Shown here one piece after another: positions 64,000-64,000 of a DNA stretch of 64,000 nucleotides. Position numbers and translations under genes: made by a program. Origin of the DNA: Candidatus Gastranaerophilales bacterium (GTDB lineage: Bacteria > Cyanobacteriota > Vampirovibrionia > Gastranaerophilales > Gastranaerophilaceae); the NCBI GenBank assembly GCA_944322725.1, contig CALUPU010000004.1, positions 62,001-126,000 of the forward strand, written 5' to 3'. Position 1 is the stretch's first letter. Every line of letters starts with the position of its first letter. Below the pieces are notes generated by a model that was given only the letters and a program-made list of their open reading frames with translations, ran no database searches and was not told the DNA's origin.

Positions 64000-64000
64000 A

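Overview
The window is AT-rich, gene-dense bacterial DNA with short gaps, SD-type ribosome sites and many compact terminators. The gene set points to a fermentative, host-associated anaerobe: a PPi-type phosphofructokinase, bifunctional AdhE behind Rex-like operators, NADP-type glutamate dehydrogenase, a three-domain NifU with NifS, the MEP-pathway gene ispD, MutS2 and PnuC. NifU architecture, the glycan genes and many lineage-specific small membrane proteins make a gut Gastranaerophilales (Vampirovibrionota, the non-photosynthetic relatives of Cyanobacteria) my best guess, at about 0.6. A clostridial-type lineage is the main alternative. No rRNA or ribosomal protein is present to settle it.

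Layout. 0-4.6 kb is accessory: the end of a C5 DNA methyltransferase, an EF-hand plus calpain-like cysteine protease, and a decayed gene for a modular membrane protein. 4.7-18.2 kb is core metabolism: tRNA-Gln, pfp, an EF-hand-like orphan, nadE, nifU-nifS, thiL-ispD, a DUF4013-like membrane protein, a long phosphohexomutase and dapB. 18.3-25.7 kb holds an orphan membrane protein, tRNA-Gln, a RHH/ParE toxin-antitoxin pair, tRNA-Asn, mutS2 and adhE. 25.9-33.9 kb is a six-gene surface-glycan type cluster (GT2 enzymes, SAM methyltransferases, a radical SAM enzyme) in which five proteins carry the same kind of Rossmann-like module. 33.9-38.5 kb carries a membrane protein, a SIMPL protein, pnuC, an FK-motif membrane protein and a further glycosyltransferase.

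38.5-46.8 kb is a mobile element of about 8.2 kb inserted at the 3' end of tRNA-His. It carries a possible replication protein next to iteron-like repeats and a 26-bp palindrome, a C5 methyltransferase/B3-domain restriction enzyme pair, a small resolvase, small phage-like genes and a large serine integrase. The integrase reading frame crosses the attachment core into the tRNA. In the excised circle it would instead read into 34 codons held at the left end of the element.

47.0-51.7 kb contains the most unusual native unit: a AAA+ ATPase followed by two AAA-like paralogues that have lost their nucleotide-binding motifs. All three have an N-terminal [PV]-[SN]-F-K-[GAS] motif, which also occurs in two unrelated orphans at 18.5 and 36.4 kb. 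A divergent YtxH/DUF948/YtxH envelope set lies beside them. 51.7-64 kb returns to housekeeping (FAD oxidoreductase, gdhA, lipM/lplA-like, nnrD, trmL, CDP-alcohol phosphatidyltransferase, the end of a Gfo/Idh/MocA oxidoreductase). Among these sit a 1159-residue zinc-ribbon/cyclase-like/STAND-like/TPR regulator, a solitary DNA methyltransferase and a membrane HEXXH protease candidate.
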